The notes under the pieces were generated by a model. It searched no databases. It worked only from the letters and a program-made list of their open reading frames with translations, and was not told the origin of the DNA. Positions 12,970 through 24,401 of a DNA stretch of 64,000 bases are shown here, one piece after another. The number at the start of each line of letters is the position of its first letter. The first letter of the stretch is position 1. The DNA is taken from the NCBI GenBank assembly GCA_033816765.1, contig CM066291.1, forward strand, positions 5,828,001-5,892,000, written 5' to 3'. The stretch is from Nothopassalora personata. Taxonomy: Eukaryota; Ascomycota; Dothideomycetes; Mycosphaerellales; Mycosphaerellaceae. Position numbers and translations under genes: made by a program.

Positions 12970-15900
12970 CTAAGGGAAGTAAACTCCGTACGCTATTACT
13001 AACTAATTAGTTCTCGGCTTCGATCCTACTAAACTGTGAAATTTCGGCTATAGAAAGGCTATAAGGCCTAACCTATAGCTTCTTAGATTCCGGCTTAGGA
13101 TACGATCCCCTTTCGTTAACTCCTATAGGTAGCACGTCTTCGTCGGCGATAGGCTCGATCTCGTTCGAATTACTACTGTCTTCGCTATTAGCAACTTCTC
13201 CCTCCCCTATTACGAGATCGGTCCCATTATCTAAGCCTAGTACTCCTATATTATTCGAGCGAAGTTCTAGAACTAGCTTAAGGGTTTCTCGTACCTAAAC
13301 TCCCTTTATTAGCGTACTATCGAGTTCCTTAAGAATATAGGTACTAAACTCCCTAGAGACACTAGATACCCGATATAGACCTTACTATCGGTACCCGATC
13401 TTACGTAAGAAGTTATCCTTGTATGGCTTGTCGAATCTTATAATAAGGTCGCCCTTCTAGAAACTAACAAAGTTAACATTCCGGTAAGAATTAAAGTAGT
13501 CCTTACTAAGTTCTCTTAGTCGCTTCCTTCGAGTATATAGCTCTTCTAAACTAAGGTCTCGAGCCTAGACTTAACGCGCACGTATAGCAAGTAGGTCCTT
13601 AGTCGTTCTTACCGATCCCTACTAATAATTCGCCTACGTCGGGTACTTAACCTTAATTGGTAGAATCGTACGATAGCTATATAGGACCTAAGCTAGCGTT
13701 ATTCCGGTAGTACGATAGGTCGTGGTCCTATTAGCCTATAACACAGCGGGCACCTATTACTCCTATCTGCGGTATGTGTTCCTTATAAGCTTTACTAACG
13801 CTATAAGAATCGGACGGTGCCTAACCTCGACCGGAGCATTAGACTACGGATAGTACGGTAATACTCGGATCCTTCGAACACTAAGTCCTACGAGTAACCG
13901 CTTAACCTTAGCCGTATGAACCGTAGCGTTATTAAGTATAATTTTAGCGTAGTAGCCGTGCCTATAGAAGACATCTTTATATAGAAACTTAGTAACCGTC
14001 TTAGAGCTAGGAGGCGCCCTTATTACTCTAGCCTCGATCTAGTTACTAAGTGCTTTGCGCGCGACTAGGAGGTATCTATTTTTATACACCTAGACGGGGT
14101 CCGAGTACTACTTCTTACTAATGACCTAAGGGCTCGATAAGTGAAGCTTACTAGCGCGCTAGTTACCTTCGCGAAACCTATAGGGAGCATAACTTCGAAC
14201 CTACGTAGAGACATCGGCGAAGCATCCGTCCTAGTAATACCGATCGGAAATAAGGTTATACACGACCTTAGCGCTACGGTAACCGTGTCTCTTATAGCAC
14301 TCTATAACGATTTCCTTCTAAGCCTTATTATCGTTAATTACAAGTTATAACGGTACTCCTCGGCGCTTCTAGAAGAACAGTAATCGGTCTCGGATAAAGA
14401 AGTTAACGCTCTTTTTTACTAGCCGCCGGTACTTAGTACGGGTAACACTATCGGGTCGGGTCCTAGTTTCTATAACCTAAGTAAGCTACTAAGAGCCCTT
14501 AGAATATTAGTCTCCGAGATGTCGGGTTTTCTAGATTTCAACTAGATAGGTATCGACCGGCTCCGGGTACCCGAATAGCTTATTATTAATTATCTAGTCG
14601 ACTTCGTCTTCGTTAGCTTCCCTAGGTTCCTAAGGTATAGAGGGCCTACGAGACAGGGTATCTAGACTAGTGTGTCTAGTCCCCGTAACGTGCTTTACTT
14701 CGAACGTAAACAACCTAATCCATACGACCTACCGGGCTATTGCCGAGTTAGGTAGGTCCGAAGCCGGCCGGTTAAGCTACTATACAAGTGTCTTAGTATT
14801 AACCTTAAGGATAAAATCAACGCTAGTGATATATCTCTAGATCTTCTTAAGCCCCTTAAGGACCCTAAGGCACTCCCGCTTACTAGCATTATATCTAGAT
14901 TCTAACGCGTTCTAGATTCTACTCTTATACCGTACCGGGTAACGCCGTCGAGTACTGTCTATTAATTCTTAAGAAACGATACATCCCTATCTAGTGCCGC
15001 TAGCATTAACTAAGATAAAGATGGACCTAGTACTAGGTAAGTAGTAGAGGGTAACTAAGGCTAGAGCTTATATAAGATATCTAGTAACCTCTTCTTTCGA
15101 GAACTGCTTATTTTCTATCTAGGTGAACTCGGCGCCCTTCTTTAGCAGCTTGTACATTAGTCGAGCGATAATAACGAACTAGGGAATCTATATCCGGAAG
15201 TATACACATAGCCCTACATAGGTCCGGACCTCCTTAATATAGGTAGGCGTAGGCTAGTCTAGGATCTTAGCTACAACCTTCGGGTTAGGATAGCGACCAT
15301 CCGGGCTAGTAACGTACCTAATAATCTTAAGCTTTTCGTATAACTATTGGGATTTCCCTCTAGCAACTACCGCACTAGCTCTCTCTAGGTTAGCAAGAAC
15401 TAGATCTAGGGAAACGATATGCTTAACAACCTATTTCCTTAACCTAGGCTCTACTTCGGCATTCCTATAGTCCTTAGTTAGTCCCTTAATACCGATGTTA
15501 TCGAGAAACGGCTTCGCTCGATGCGAGATATAATTAAGTAGAATCTTTATTACCGTACGCACGAACTAAGTAACCGAATTAGTAGCCCCTTAAGGTAGAG
15601 TCGTGTTACGTACTAGGCTAAGAGGGGTCATAAAGGCTATTAAGTCCCGGTAGGACTTATCTAAAGTAACCTAATTATAACCTAAAAACAGGTCTATAAG
15701 TAAAGCGACTCGGTACCCGGCAAAATCCTCTAAGAAGCTATCCGTGTCCGGTAGAATGTTAGCATCGCGTATAGTAACCTTATTTAGGAGTATAGCTAAG
15801 TTAATTAACCGATATAGCATATCGCTTCTAGAGGAATTAACCTTCTTTACGACTAGGAACTAGCTATTGGAATATGCCCCTTATAAGTATTCTAGGATGT

Positions 15901-16060
15901 TGTTCTTAATCCGGGCTCTAATTATGCGCTTAACAATTGCCCTAAGGCTTAGGTGCAACCGGATAGGGCGTGCCTACTATAGTCTATAAGGGACCGTATT
16001 GATTTTCTAAGGTGGTACGACGTCGTGCCTAATTTGCCTCATGTAACTAAAATCCTAAGC
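12970..16060 (-). pseudogene. Element P pol relic (right arm)
   Basis: Mirror copy of the RT, RNase H and integrase frame at 2740-5830, with the same in-frame TAG codons. Nothing distinguishes it from the left copy in the stretches I compared. Confidence 0.75.
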
Positions 16061-16666
16061 GAGGACTGCCTCCCGGTTATAGAGCATCTTATCGAATAAG
16101 GCCCTTTCTATTAGTAATAGCTTAATGCCGACCTTAATTAAGGTAAGTCGTTCTAGAGTAATCCGGCTACCTCGCTTAATACTTAAGAATTTCTTAGTTA
16201 AGTACTTCCTATCGAACGGACCTTGTGCTTTAGGCATCTTGGATTCTAGGTACAATGCTCTACGCTTCTATTCTATATCTCCCTTAACTCGTGATTCTAG
16301 GCGTTCGTGAACGCTCGCGTCTACTAGCTTCTTCTTATCCGCCTTACGCTTGTACATCGTAAAGACCTGCGGCATCCTAATGTTAGCTATATGTTAGCCT
16401 ACTTACTACTTCCGTGCCTAAGCATTTAATGTAGATTACCTTAGGATCTCGGAGGGCTAATCCCCTTAAACTAAATAAACGTTAGTAATAGAATCTCCCT
16501 TAAACGCGCCTATTCTAATTTCTATAACTCGTTCCTTTGTTCCTATACTCCTAAGCAATCCTAATAAGTGAGCTAAATAGTTACTAGGCGTTAGAGCCTT
16601 GCCGGGTTCCTATAGATACGTCGTGCCTTCCTATAGCTACGTCGTGCCGTTTTCCTTACTATAGCT

Positions 16667-16692
16667 ATTTACCGGTCCCGGGACCGGTAAAT
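16667..16692. repeat. 26-bp perfect palindrome, copy 5
   Basis: Mirror image of the copy at 2108, between the pol and gag/protease modules of the right-arm element. Confidence 0.95.
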
Positions 16693-18980
16693 TAAAGTCC
16701 GAGGTTTCTCCGAGATAGTGCGAGAACCTTACTGATTTTATTAAATCCGGCTTTAGCAAATCGGTAGGTTAAGCGCCGTAATTTAACCTACCCTTCCATT
16801 TCCCGACGCTTTTAACAGTTCTTAGAGGGTCTTATACCTGTCTGAGCTAACTAGGGTAGTAAACATAACACTTTCACCTTTGCGGCTAGTAATAGTCCCC
16901 TCCTATGAACCATTATCGCAGTTACGGGCAGTGAGCCGCACCTTACGGGCCTACGGACGTCCTAGGATCGTTAGTGAGTTTAGATCTAAGGAGATGAACA
17001 TGTCTACCTAGTAGTGAACCCTAAACACCTAAACATCTAAATTGCCTACAACACCTTTGAACTAGGCCCGTCCTCTAGCACCTCGAAAGGTAAGCTAAGC
17101 ACTTAATATTACTAGTAACCTAAACCTATAAGCGTTCCTCTAGCCGATGATATTTACCTTAGAACCCTTATTAATTAGGCACCTAATCTAGTTCTTATTT
17201 ATCCTAAACTCTACTACTACCTAAGGACTAGGGACTATAGTAAAGTTATTAAGGACACTAGAGAGCCCGATTTTCTTAACGTCCTCGTATAGCTTAGTAG
17301 TAGGGACCGCACCTTTAGAGTAAAGTATAGTTGAATACACTCCGACATACTAGGCCTAACTATCTTTACGGAAGACCTCCTTATTATACTTAGGTTCATC
17401 TTTATAGGTAACTACTTAACTAGTGCGAACCTTAGGGTCCTTTCCTATAAGACGTCGCACTATAGCGAGCTTCTCCTAAAGAGCGGGGGTGTTAGTAACG
17501 CGACCGAAAAGGGCAGCCTCGAACTAGCGACTATATCGAAACCAATCTTAGGCGTTCACATTTAGGAACGTTGTCTAGAGGATCTAATTAATCTAGTAGA
17601 TAATACCCTCTTCCTTCGTAACCGGGCCATTACTAGCTAATCTATATTGTCGAACGTAGTTATTAATCCTTATAGTCTTAGCATTCTACATACGCTTCCT
17701 TTATGCGAAGGGGGCGTTTACGGGACTAATAGGCATATCCTTAGGCAGTCCTTTACTAGCGCCGTTCCCTAGTCTATTCACTTAGGCATCATTTCCCCTT
17801 CCTAGGGTTTCCCCGGATTTAGCTAATAATTGAGTTTCGCTCATTTAAGCACTAACTTCGTTAGTTATTTCAACCTCCTACTAGTTAATCTTAGCTTATC
17901 GGATCTCCTGTTCTAATTAAAGGCGAACTTTCTTAGTAGCCTTAGCTCGGGCTCGTAGGTCCTAGGCTAAGGACCGGGTCCTCGGGTGCGGATTCTTTAG
18001 AATGCCTACGGGTGCCTTCCCTTTCACTTTATTAGACTATATAGGATAGGTAGATACCTCGTTAAGCTCGCCTAAGTCGATCGCCTACTCAGCTTCACTT
18101 TCTCCGAATGAGACCTAATATATCCTAGTAGCCTTCTCCGTTTAGCTAGACCGTGCGTCCTAAGGGCTATACTCTATTAAATGCCTAAAGTTAGGAGGGG
18201 GCTTAGAATAATTAGGAAGCGTAACCTTAGTTACCCTAGTGTAGTCCCTACCCATCTATTACTTTCGTAGTGCGGGAATCTTATACTAGTTATTAAATTC
18301 GATCGGTCTATAATGTTCTTCGAGTAGAGGGAGCATATAGAGCAGTTTCGGTTTACTATAGTCCCTCCGAAAGTTAAACTTAGTAGGACGTGGATCGCCT
18401 TCTTTCCCTAGATACTACTAGTTGTTCGGGGCGAGGTATACGTAGCCCCGGGATATTAAGGACCTTATCGCCCTATAATTGCTAGCCTAGTACTTCGAGC
18501 TACTATAGTTGTAGTAACAACTATCTATCGCTTTAGACTATTCGCGATTCTACGATAGGGGTCGCTACATTACGTAAACCTACAGTTTAGTGTCTAGGTC
18601 GTGCCTCTTAGGTTACATAGAGCGTTAATTCTCGCTCGGGTAGAAGGCGCCCGCGTCCGCGACGCGACCGCGCTAGTATGTACGTATGCTCATTTTAGCT
18701 ACCTTCTAGATTAGGTTATTATCGACAACAGTCCTAGAAGTGGCCTTCTTAAGCGTATTAATCTTAGGCTTAAGGCGCGGCATTTGCTTCACGACTAAGC
18801 GGTATAGCTAAGGTAAAGTAAGAGGGAAATCTATATACATAGCTTTCTATCCCTCCTTACTATCTACGATACTAGCAGCTTTATCGAGGATCCTCTAAAA
18901 GTCCCTAAACTTCTTAGGTTGCTTTAGGTGAAGCCCGTAAGCCTTATAGACCGCTTTTGCGACTGCCTCTAGCAATCCCT

Positions 18981-19369
18981 AAAGGAGGAGGCGACTCCGG
19001 GAGCTGTTATCTAAATCCTTAGGTTTAATTAGGTTACTTAAGGATATAAATAGACGGATGAATTCCTTTACATCCTATTCTTCGGGCCTCTTGCCTTACT
19101 ACGCCCTAACAATCTCCTTAAGATATTCCCGACTCCCTAACATCGAGTAGGCGTTAAACCTTAAGAACTCTAATAAGAACGCCCTCCTAAAACGTGCCTT
19201 ATTAGTAAGCCACCTAGGCAGTCTTATAACTACGCGCCGGATAGTAGTTTCGTAATTGCGCTTAAACCTGCCCTAGAAATCGTCCTTCTTAATAGATGCC
19301 CGAGGCGGATACTAGTCTATTAGGTCGCTAAACCGCTCCTAGAACTTAGTAGCATTAGTGCTATTAAAG
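18981..19369. repeat. 389-bp tandem duplication, copy 1
   Basis: Direct duplication inside the gag region of the right-arm element P. It begins AAAGGAGGAGGCGACTCC and abuts copy 2 with no spacer. Copies 1 and 2 differ at the 14 positions I count, all transitions; 13 of these are CpA/TpA or TpG/TpA exchanges. Confidence 0.93.
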
Positions 19370-19758
19370 AAAGGAGGAGGCGACTCCGGGAGCTATTATC
19401 CAAATCCTTAGGTTTAATTAGGTCACTTGAGGATATAAATAGGCGGATAAATTCCTTCACATCCTATTCTTCGGGCCTCTTACCTTACTACGCCCTAACA
19501 ATCTCCTTAAGATATTCCCGACTCCCTAACATCGAGTAGGCGTTAAACCTTAAGAACTCTAATAAGAACGCCCTCCTAAAACGTACCTTATTAGTAAGCT
19601 ACCTAGGCAGTCTCATAACTACGCGCCGGATAGTAGTTTCGCAATTGCGCTTAAACCTGCCCTAGAAATCGTCCTTCTTAATAGATGCCCGAGGCGGATA
19701 CTAGTCCATTAGGTCGCTAAACCGCTCCTAGAACTCAGTAGCATTAGTGCTATTAAAG
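19370..19758. repeat. 389-bp tandem duplication, copy 2
   Basis: Second copy of the unit at 18981. It keeps CA or TG at most of the differing positions where copy 1 has TA, and is mutated at a few where copy 1 is not. The two copies were therefore mutated independently after the duplication. Confidence 0.93.
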
Positions 19759-20159
19759 AACGGATTCTTAGCACCTCCTAGAGGTAGAAAGCGAGGACTA
19801 GCGTTTTCTATTGCTACTACTAATCGTCTAAAGAGGGCAGTTATAGCATCTATTCCTATCGTGCTGTTCGTTCCTACACCTATACCTAATTCAGCGGCGC
19901 TAGTTCCGCTTCTCCCTTCTTTACTAGATTTAGGTGTTTCTCCTTCCTCCGATTCCTCTATCCCCTTATAAGGGACAGAATCCCTATAGACCCCTTCCAT
20001 TTTCGTAGGGTTTATAGGCTGTTCGTAGCCTCTACCTATGTCGGTAAAGGTGCTAAGTTTTTCTAGTAATGTAGCCGTATCTATTATTACGTAGTACTTG
20101 CTTTAGAATGTGCTAATACTAGTTATTGCTTAATAGGACCTTGTGACCGTAATTGTTGC

Positions 20160-20310
20160 TAAATACCTTGGACCTTAAGTGTTTTCGACCTTAGTTAACC
20201 TTAACCGTGAACCTTAACCTTAGACCTTAACCTTAAACCTTAACCTTAAGTGATAACCTTAACCGTGAACCTTAGACCTTAAATTATGATTTTGACCTTA
20301 TAAACTAGAT
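20160..20310. repeat. Degenerate CCTTAA-like minisatellite
   Basis: Irregular run of ACCTTAACCTTA, AACCGTGAACC and AGACCTTAA units in the leader of the right-arm element P, between its gag start and the 26-bp palindrome. The rest of 20001-20439 shows no gene. Confidence 0.7.
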
Positions 20311-20345
20311 ACTAATACGCTACCGGGTATACACTTAATAACCCC

Positions 20346-20736
20346 CCTTATTAACTACTAAAAATAATGTCTACTAACTACCCTATGTAGGCCTGTCTGA
20401 GTTGTGGTAGTGTGGAGCGGCGCTTATGTAAGCAGAGGTATTTACCGGTCCCGGGACCGTGAAATCAGGTCACGTGACAAGTAGCGCAGTAGCTAGATAA
20501 AACAAGAGGATTAGCGGACCTAAACCCCTATGCCCTCTACTCGAGAGGTATGAATTAAATTGTTGCCTTATTATGCTACGCTTACAATACTTAGCTACGT
20601 AGTATATATCTTAATAGCTATACTAGGTCCTACCAGCTTACCTAAATATCTAATTAAACCTAAATGAAATTAGGGCAAGTTAGACCTAAGGGACCCCCTC
20701 TAAACCTAAGGTCAACACAACCCATTAGTCGTTAAT
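20346..20736 (-). repeat. Inverted repeat IR2 (partner at 9897-10266)
   Basis: Reverse-complement partner of IR1. It is less heavily mutated: GTCACGTGAC is still intact at 20469-20478 where IR1 has a TpA-rich version. It lies directly upstream of the gag-bearing end of the right-arm element. Confidence 0.85.
20440..20465. repeat. 26-bp palindrome variant, copy 6
   Basis: Perfect half-site ATTTACCGGTCCC followed by GGGACCGTGAAAT. It lies upstream of the right-arm element's gag and is the inverted counterpart of the copy at 10169. Confidence 0.93.
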
Positions 20737-20754
20737 ACTAGTTAACTATAGCGT

Positions 20755-21015
20755 TCCCTATCTTAACGGACTCCGGGTAGCGTCTCTCCTAGACATATGT
20801 AAAGGGCCCTAGTAGTAGTACTTAAAGTTGTTAGGAACCGCTGTACGTTATGCTAACTAGGCTTAGATCTTTATAGGGATGTCTCTCTCTCGTTAGAAAG
20901 GTAGTAGTCCTAAATAGTATATAGTGTATACTTAAAATAAGTTAAGTACGAGGCTCCTATCTACTTATAAAAGAGCGTCGTCTATATAGTACTATGTCCT
21001 AGCGTAACTGATTAG
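20755..21015 (-). mobile_element. RIP-mutated relic of the gag-only LTR element
   Basis: Matches the start of gag, the leader and the first 190 or so bases of the LTR of the young element at 54650-57050 (compare 56669-56920), with transition-type differences. The LTR start TGTTAGGAACCGCTGTACG is still readable at 20829. The rest of the LTR is missing: at about 21015 the sequence switches to element D. The family was therefore present before the last RIP episode. Confidence 0.85.
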
Positions 21016-22860
21016 ACTAAGTAGACTAATTACGAGCAGTCCGATTAGACCGGTCGTACCGAAATAGATCGGCTCCGTCGTCTTTCCCTAGCGCTCCGTT
21101 TCGCTAAATAAGTAGTCGTAGGTTCTCTACGAATTAAACCGTAATAGAAATCCCTATTAAGAGAGGACGAGCCTATAGTAAGGCGCGTAACCGCTACCTA
21201 CGAGAAGATATAGGATGAGGCGACGATAATAGTAGTAGTAGCCTACGAGCCGTAGGGGACCCGATCGCTACTAGTAAGAGTATACGCTATAATAATGTAG
21301 GGCGGCCTAGGTAAACTACTTATACTACTAATGAAAATCGTTCAGGGGAGAGACGATAGGTGCGTCGTATACTTATCGTAGGCGCCTAGCGAAGGGGACG
21401 CTAAGGACTAGTATATAAAAGACGGGTTAGTCTATCGCGGGAACGCGATTATAGTACCCGAAGACTATATAGTAAGAGTATAGCTACTCTACATATATTA
21501 TAACGACCTACTAGTAGGGCACTTTAGTAAGGTAAAGACTAAAGAGCTACTGCGACGTTATTACTCGTAGGAATTACTAAGTAAGGATGTAAGGGAGTAT
21601 GTTAGAAACTATAGGGCTTATTAGACCTCGAAGGCGAGGCGCTATCGACCCTACGGCGAGCTATAGCTACTACCTAGGCTAGACGGTCCATAGTAGGAAA
21701 TTACTATGGATTTTATTACGGACCTACCGCTAAGTAAGCGAGGAGAATGCGTTTATAATATGATCCTAGTAATCGTCGACTACTACTCTAAAATGAACTT
21801 GTACATTCCTACGACTAAGACATATATAGCGGCGGAGCTTACGAGGATCTTACGAGATAAAGTCGTGCGGCATTATAGTGTACTAGCGGGTATGGTAAGT
21901 AACCGCGGGTTAGTGTTTATAAGTAAGTTCTAGAGTAACTTCTACTTCGAGGCGTAGGTAAAGCGTAAGCTATCTATAGCTTTCTACCCTTAGACTAACG
22001 GCTAGACTAAGAGGGTAAACTAAACCTTAGAACAGTACCTTCGTTATTACTATAGCGAGAACTAGATAGAGTGGGCTAAGTAGCTAGCTGTTACTAAATT
22101 CGCATGTAATAACAGCGTCTACCCTACGCTACGTATAAGCCCATTTAAAATAGCGTATAGTTAGAGACCTAAGATTACCCTAATACCTATAGGATCTCGA
22201 GGCGAGATCCGGGAAGGGGAGGTACTAGTAGCGGTAGACTTAGTTAACCGTATACGAGAGATGCGCGCTACGCTTACGAAGCGTTAGGAAATCGTAGTAG
22301 CCGATTAGACTCGCTACTATAACAAGACTTATAAGGCTAAGAGCTATCGCGTAGGCGATATAGTCTTATTATCTACGAAGAACCTAAGGTTAGCATTACC
22401 GAAGAAGAAGATAGGTCCGAAGTTTATTAGACCGTACCGCATTATCGACGCTATCGGTTCGTAGGCGTACCGCCTAGTACTACTAGCCGACTTAAGAATT
22501 CATAATGTATTCTATATATCCCTCCTCGAGCCGTACGCGGGTAGCGAGAAGGATAGAGGTACTATAGCCCTCGCGAATAAGGACGGGGAATATAAAGTAG
22601 AGGTAGTACTAGGAAAGCGTAAGCATAAGGGTAAGGTACAGTACCTAGTGCGATAGAAGGGCTAGCTAGAAGAGTACGATAGCTAGGAGCTAGTATAAGG
22701 ACTCGCGAATGCTACGCGCATAGTAGCCGAATATAAGGCGTTAGCGAAGACGGTGTAAGCCGGCGGAAGGATCCGCGAAGGCTACGCGTATAGTAGCCGA
22801 ATATAAGGTGCCTACGAAGGTAGTGTAAGGCGCTAAAATAAGGGTATAGGTTATACATTT
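21010..22860 (+). pseudogene. Element D: Gypsy integrase and chromodomain relic
   Basis: 3' part of a RIP-mutated chromovirus pol. In order: the end of RNase H; an H2C2-like region (VRNYRAYQTSKARRY near 21600); the integrase core beginning MDFITDLPLSKRGECVYN at 21706 with the catalytic Asp pair eroded (SNRGLVF) and PQTNGQTKRVNQTLEQ near 21990; a GPKF-type GPY/F module near 22410; and a chromodomain near 22590-22690 (VEVVLGKRKHKGKVQYLV). The RT and gag are absent; the copy is 5'-truncated at the junction with the relic at 20755. Same family as E. Confidence 0.85.
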
Positions 22861-23099
22861 AGGCCTTAACCCTCCGGTAGCTAGATATAAGGACCTCTAC
22901 CCCGATAGTAAACTTAGCTACAACTAGTATAGAAGACACTAACCTATAGTATCTTCTATCAGACTAAAAGGCTCGCTCACTTAGTCGAGTAAACACCCCC
23001 GATAGTAACAATACTAGAGAGGGAGGTAAGGAGAGAGAAGAGTAGAGAGAAGAGTATTCATTTTAAAAATAAACTTTTATAGGCGTACTACGGCGCTAC

Positions 23100-23904
23100 G
23101 TAGATAGAAGATAGGCGCGTAGTAGGCGGCTAACATACGCGGAGCGCGCGATTACTCGTTATTCCCTCCTTATTATCCTCCTTATTATACTCGCCCCGTA
23201 GGGCTAGTAGTAAGAAGGCCCTATCGGCCGTAGTAGTATCGATGTTTCTAGCCTATAGGAACTATAACTACGGTTAGTATAGGACACGTATACGACACGT
23301 ATAGTACTTATAGCACGGCCGAGCTCGAAGAGCCTATTAAGAGCCCTGTTCTACTCTTACTATAGAACTACGGACGTGGTAGCGGCGGCGGAGGAGGGGG
23401 TAGTAGTAGTAGAGGCGCCGGCGAAGCGTACGCGGGTGTCCCCTATACGCTTATTCTTATAGGTAGAGAACTGCCTCTTAGCCTAGGAGGAGGTTAGCCG
23501 ATTTACATAGGGAACGATAGTACGCCGTACACGGCGAGCGTAGGGAGCGCTAGCGAGGCGTAGTACTTACCTCTAGGATCTACTTACCTAGCTAGGCGTA
23601 GAGCTCGTACTACTAGTCTAGAGCATCCTACTCTTATCTAGTAATAGGGTTACTAAGCCCCTAGATAAGCTTATCGCGCTAGGCGCGAGCGGCGCGTAGG
23701 CGAGCTACTAGCTACGCGATAGCGACGCTAGTATTACTAACGTAGGGGTGCCTAATGTCTCTATAGCGCCTATACTTCTTAAGTAACTCGCCGGTAGTGA
23801 TACTATTACACGTATCCTACTCGTCTACTATACTATTAGTAAGCGTATCGTAAGCGAAGAGCGTAGCAAATACTTACTAGCTACGAAGTATAGTAGATAG
23901 TATA
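23100..23904 (-). pseudogene. Element D antisense accessory gene, truncated
   Basis: A readable frame on the strand opposite D pol, downstream of the chromodomain. It is homologous to the antisense frame of E: shared strings CNSITTGELLKKY and a RQF.TYK.KR segment followed by an Ala/Thr-rich tail. A GT-AG intron lies at 23825-23877, at the same position as in E. The 5' end is removed by the insertion or joining of E at 23904. No known domain is recognised. Confidence 0.65.
23825..23877 (-). other. Intron in antisense gene of element D
   Basis: 53 nt on the minus strand: donor GTAAGT, branch-like TTACTAAT (from CTAAC by a CpA to TpA change), acceptor TAG (from CAG). It interrupts the homologous frame at the same point as the 50-nt intron in E. 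Confidence 0.7.
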
Positions 23905-24100
23905 TATTAAGGGATATCGTAATATATAGTACACCTACGACCTACTAGTCGTAGATGAACTAATTCTTACCTTTTGTTTAAGACGTATCGCGCGTCGTAA
24001 GGTGTACGTATACGTATTACGTGCGGCTTAGTAGCCGGTCGCGACCGTATGTTATATATAAGGCTATAGGTAAGGGTTAGCTACTAGGCTACTCCTTATA
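23905..24100 (-). repeat. 3' LTR of element E
   Basis: 196 bp, direct repeat of 30308-30503. It starts TATTAAGGGATATCG where the other copy has TGTTAAGGGATGTCG (RIP). On its inner side lies a polypurine tract (minus strand GGGAGGGGAGGCAAT, 24101-24115). Confidence 0.87.
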
Positions 24101-24401
24101 ATTGCCTCCCCTCCCGTACGAGCTATCCTTAGCTCGCTAGTTACTACGTAGAGGTTCCTACGTACTTCTAGAACTATAGTTACTATACGGCCTATATATA
24201 GGTTACGTACGTATCGTTATGTAGGTATAGGTAAGTAAGGCTTAGTTACTATACCGACGTAGCTAGTTAGGGGTATAAAACTCTAGCCTAACCTAGCCCT
24301 ATTCTCCTAGTACGTTTCCTAGCGTACTACCTCCGTTATACTACTACTACGTACCCGTATCGCACCCTTACCGTAAGCGCCTCGCTAGTATTATTATTAT
24401 T

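Larger units (their letters stand above)
10272..18799. repeat. Right arm of giant inverted duplication
   Basis: Mirror copy of 1-8528. The inner breakpoint is sharp: 8528 pairs with 10272, and 8529/10271 no longer pair. The breakpoint lies inside module Q, so the right arm lacks the last third of that coding frame. Beyond 18799 the right-side sequence continues with the same retroelement (gag) to about 20439, which is off-window on the left side. Confidence 0.93.
16700..20000 (-). pseudogene. Element P gag/protease relic with intact start (right arm)
   Basis: Gag and retropepsin frame of element P. Here the 5' end is visible: an ATG at 20000 opens 90 uninterrupted codons (to 19728) beginning MEGVYRDSVPYKGIEESEEG, with a Gly/Ser/Thr-rich N-terminus, before the first in-frame stops. 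Codons continue readably through the tandem duplication at 18981-19758, which must disrupt or lengthen the original gag. The retropepsin segment mirrors 1620-1850. The copy is RIP-inactivated. Confidence 0.65.

Noticed and set aside
2490..16310. Paired short open frames of 61-75 codons mirrored in the inverted duplication (for example 7933-8160 and 10640-10867)
   Set aside because: They are chance openings on the wrong strand or frame of the P and Q relics. They appear twice only because the arms are duplicated, and show no recognisable domain.
20180..20300. Telomere or CRISPR-like array
   Set aside because: The units are irregular, do not match TTAGGG, have no uniform spacers, and lie in a retroelement leader in a eukaryotic context.
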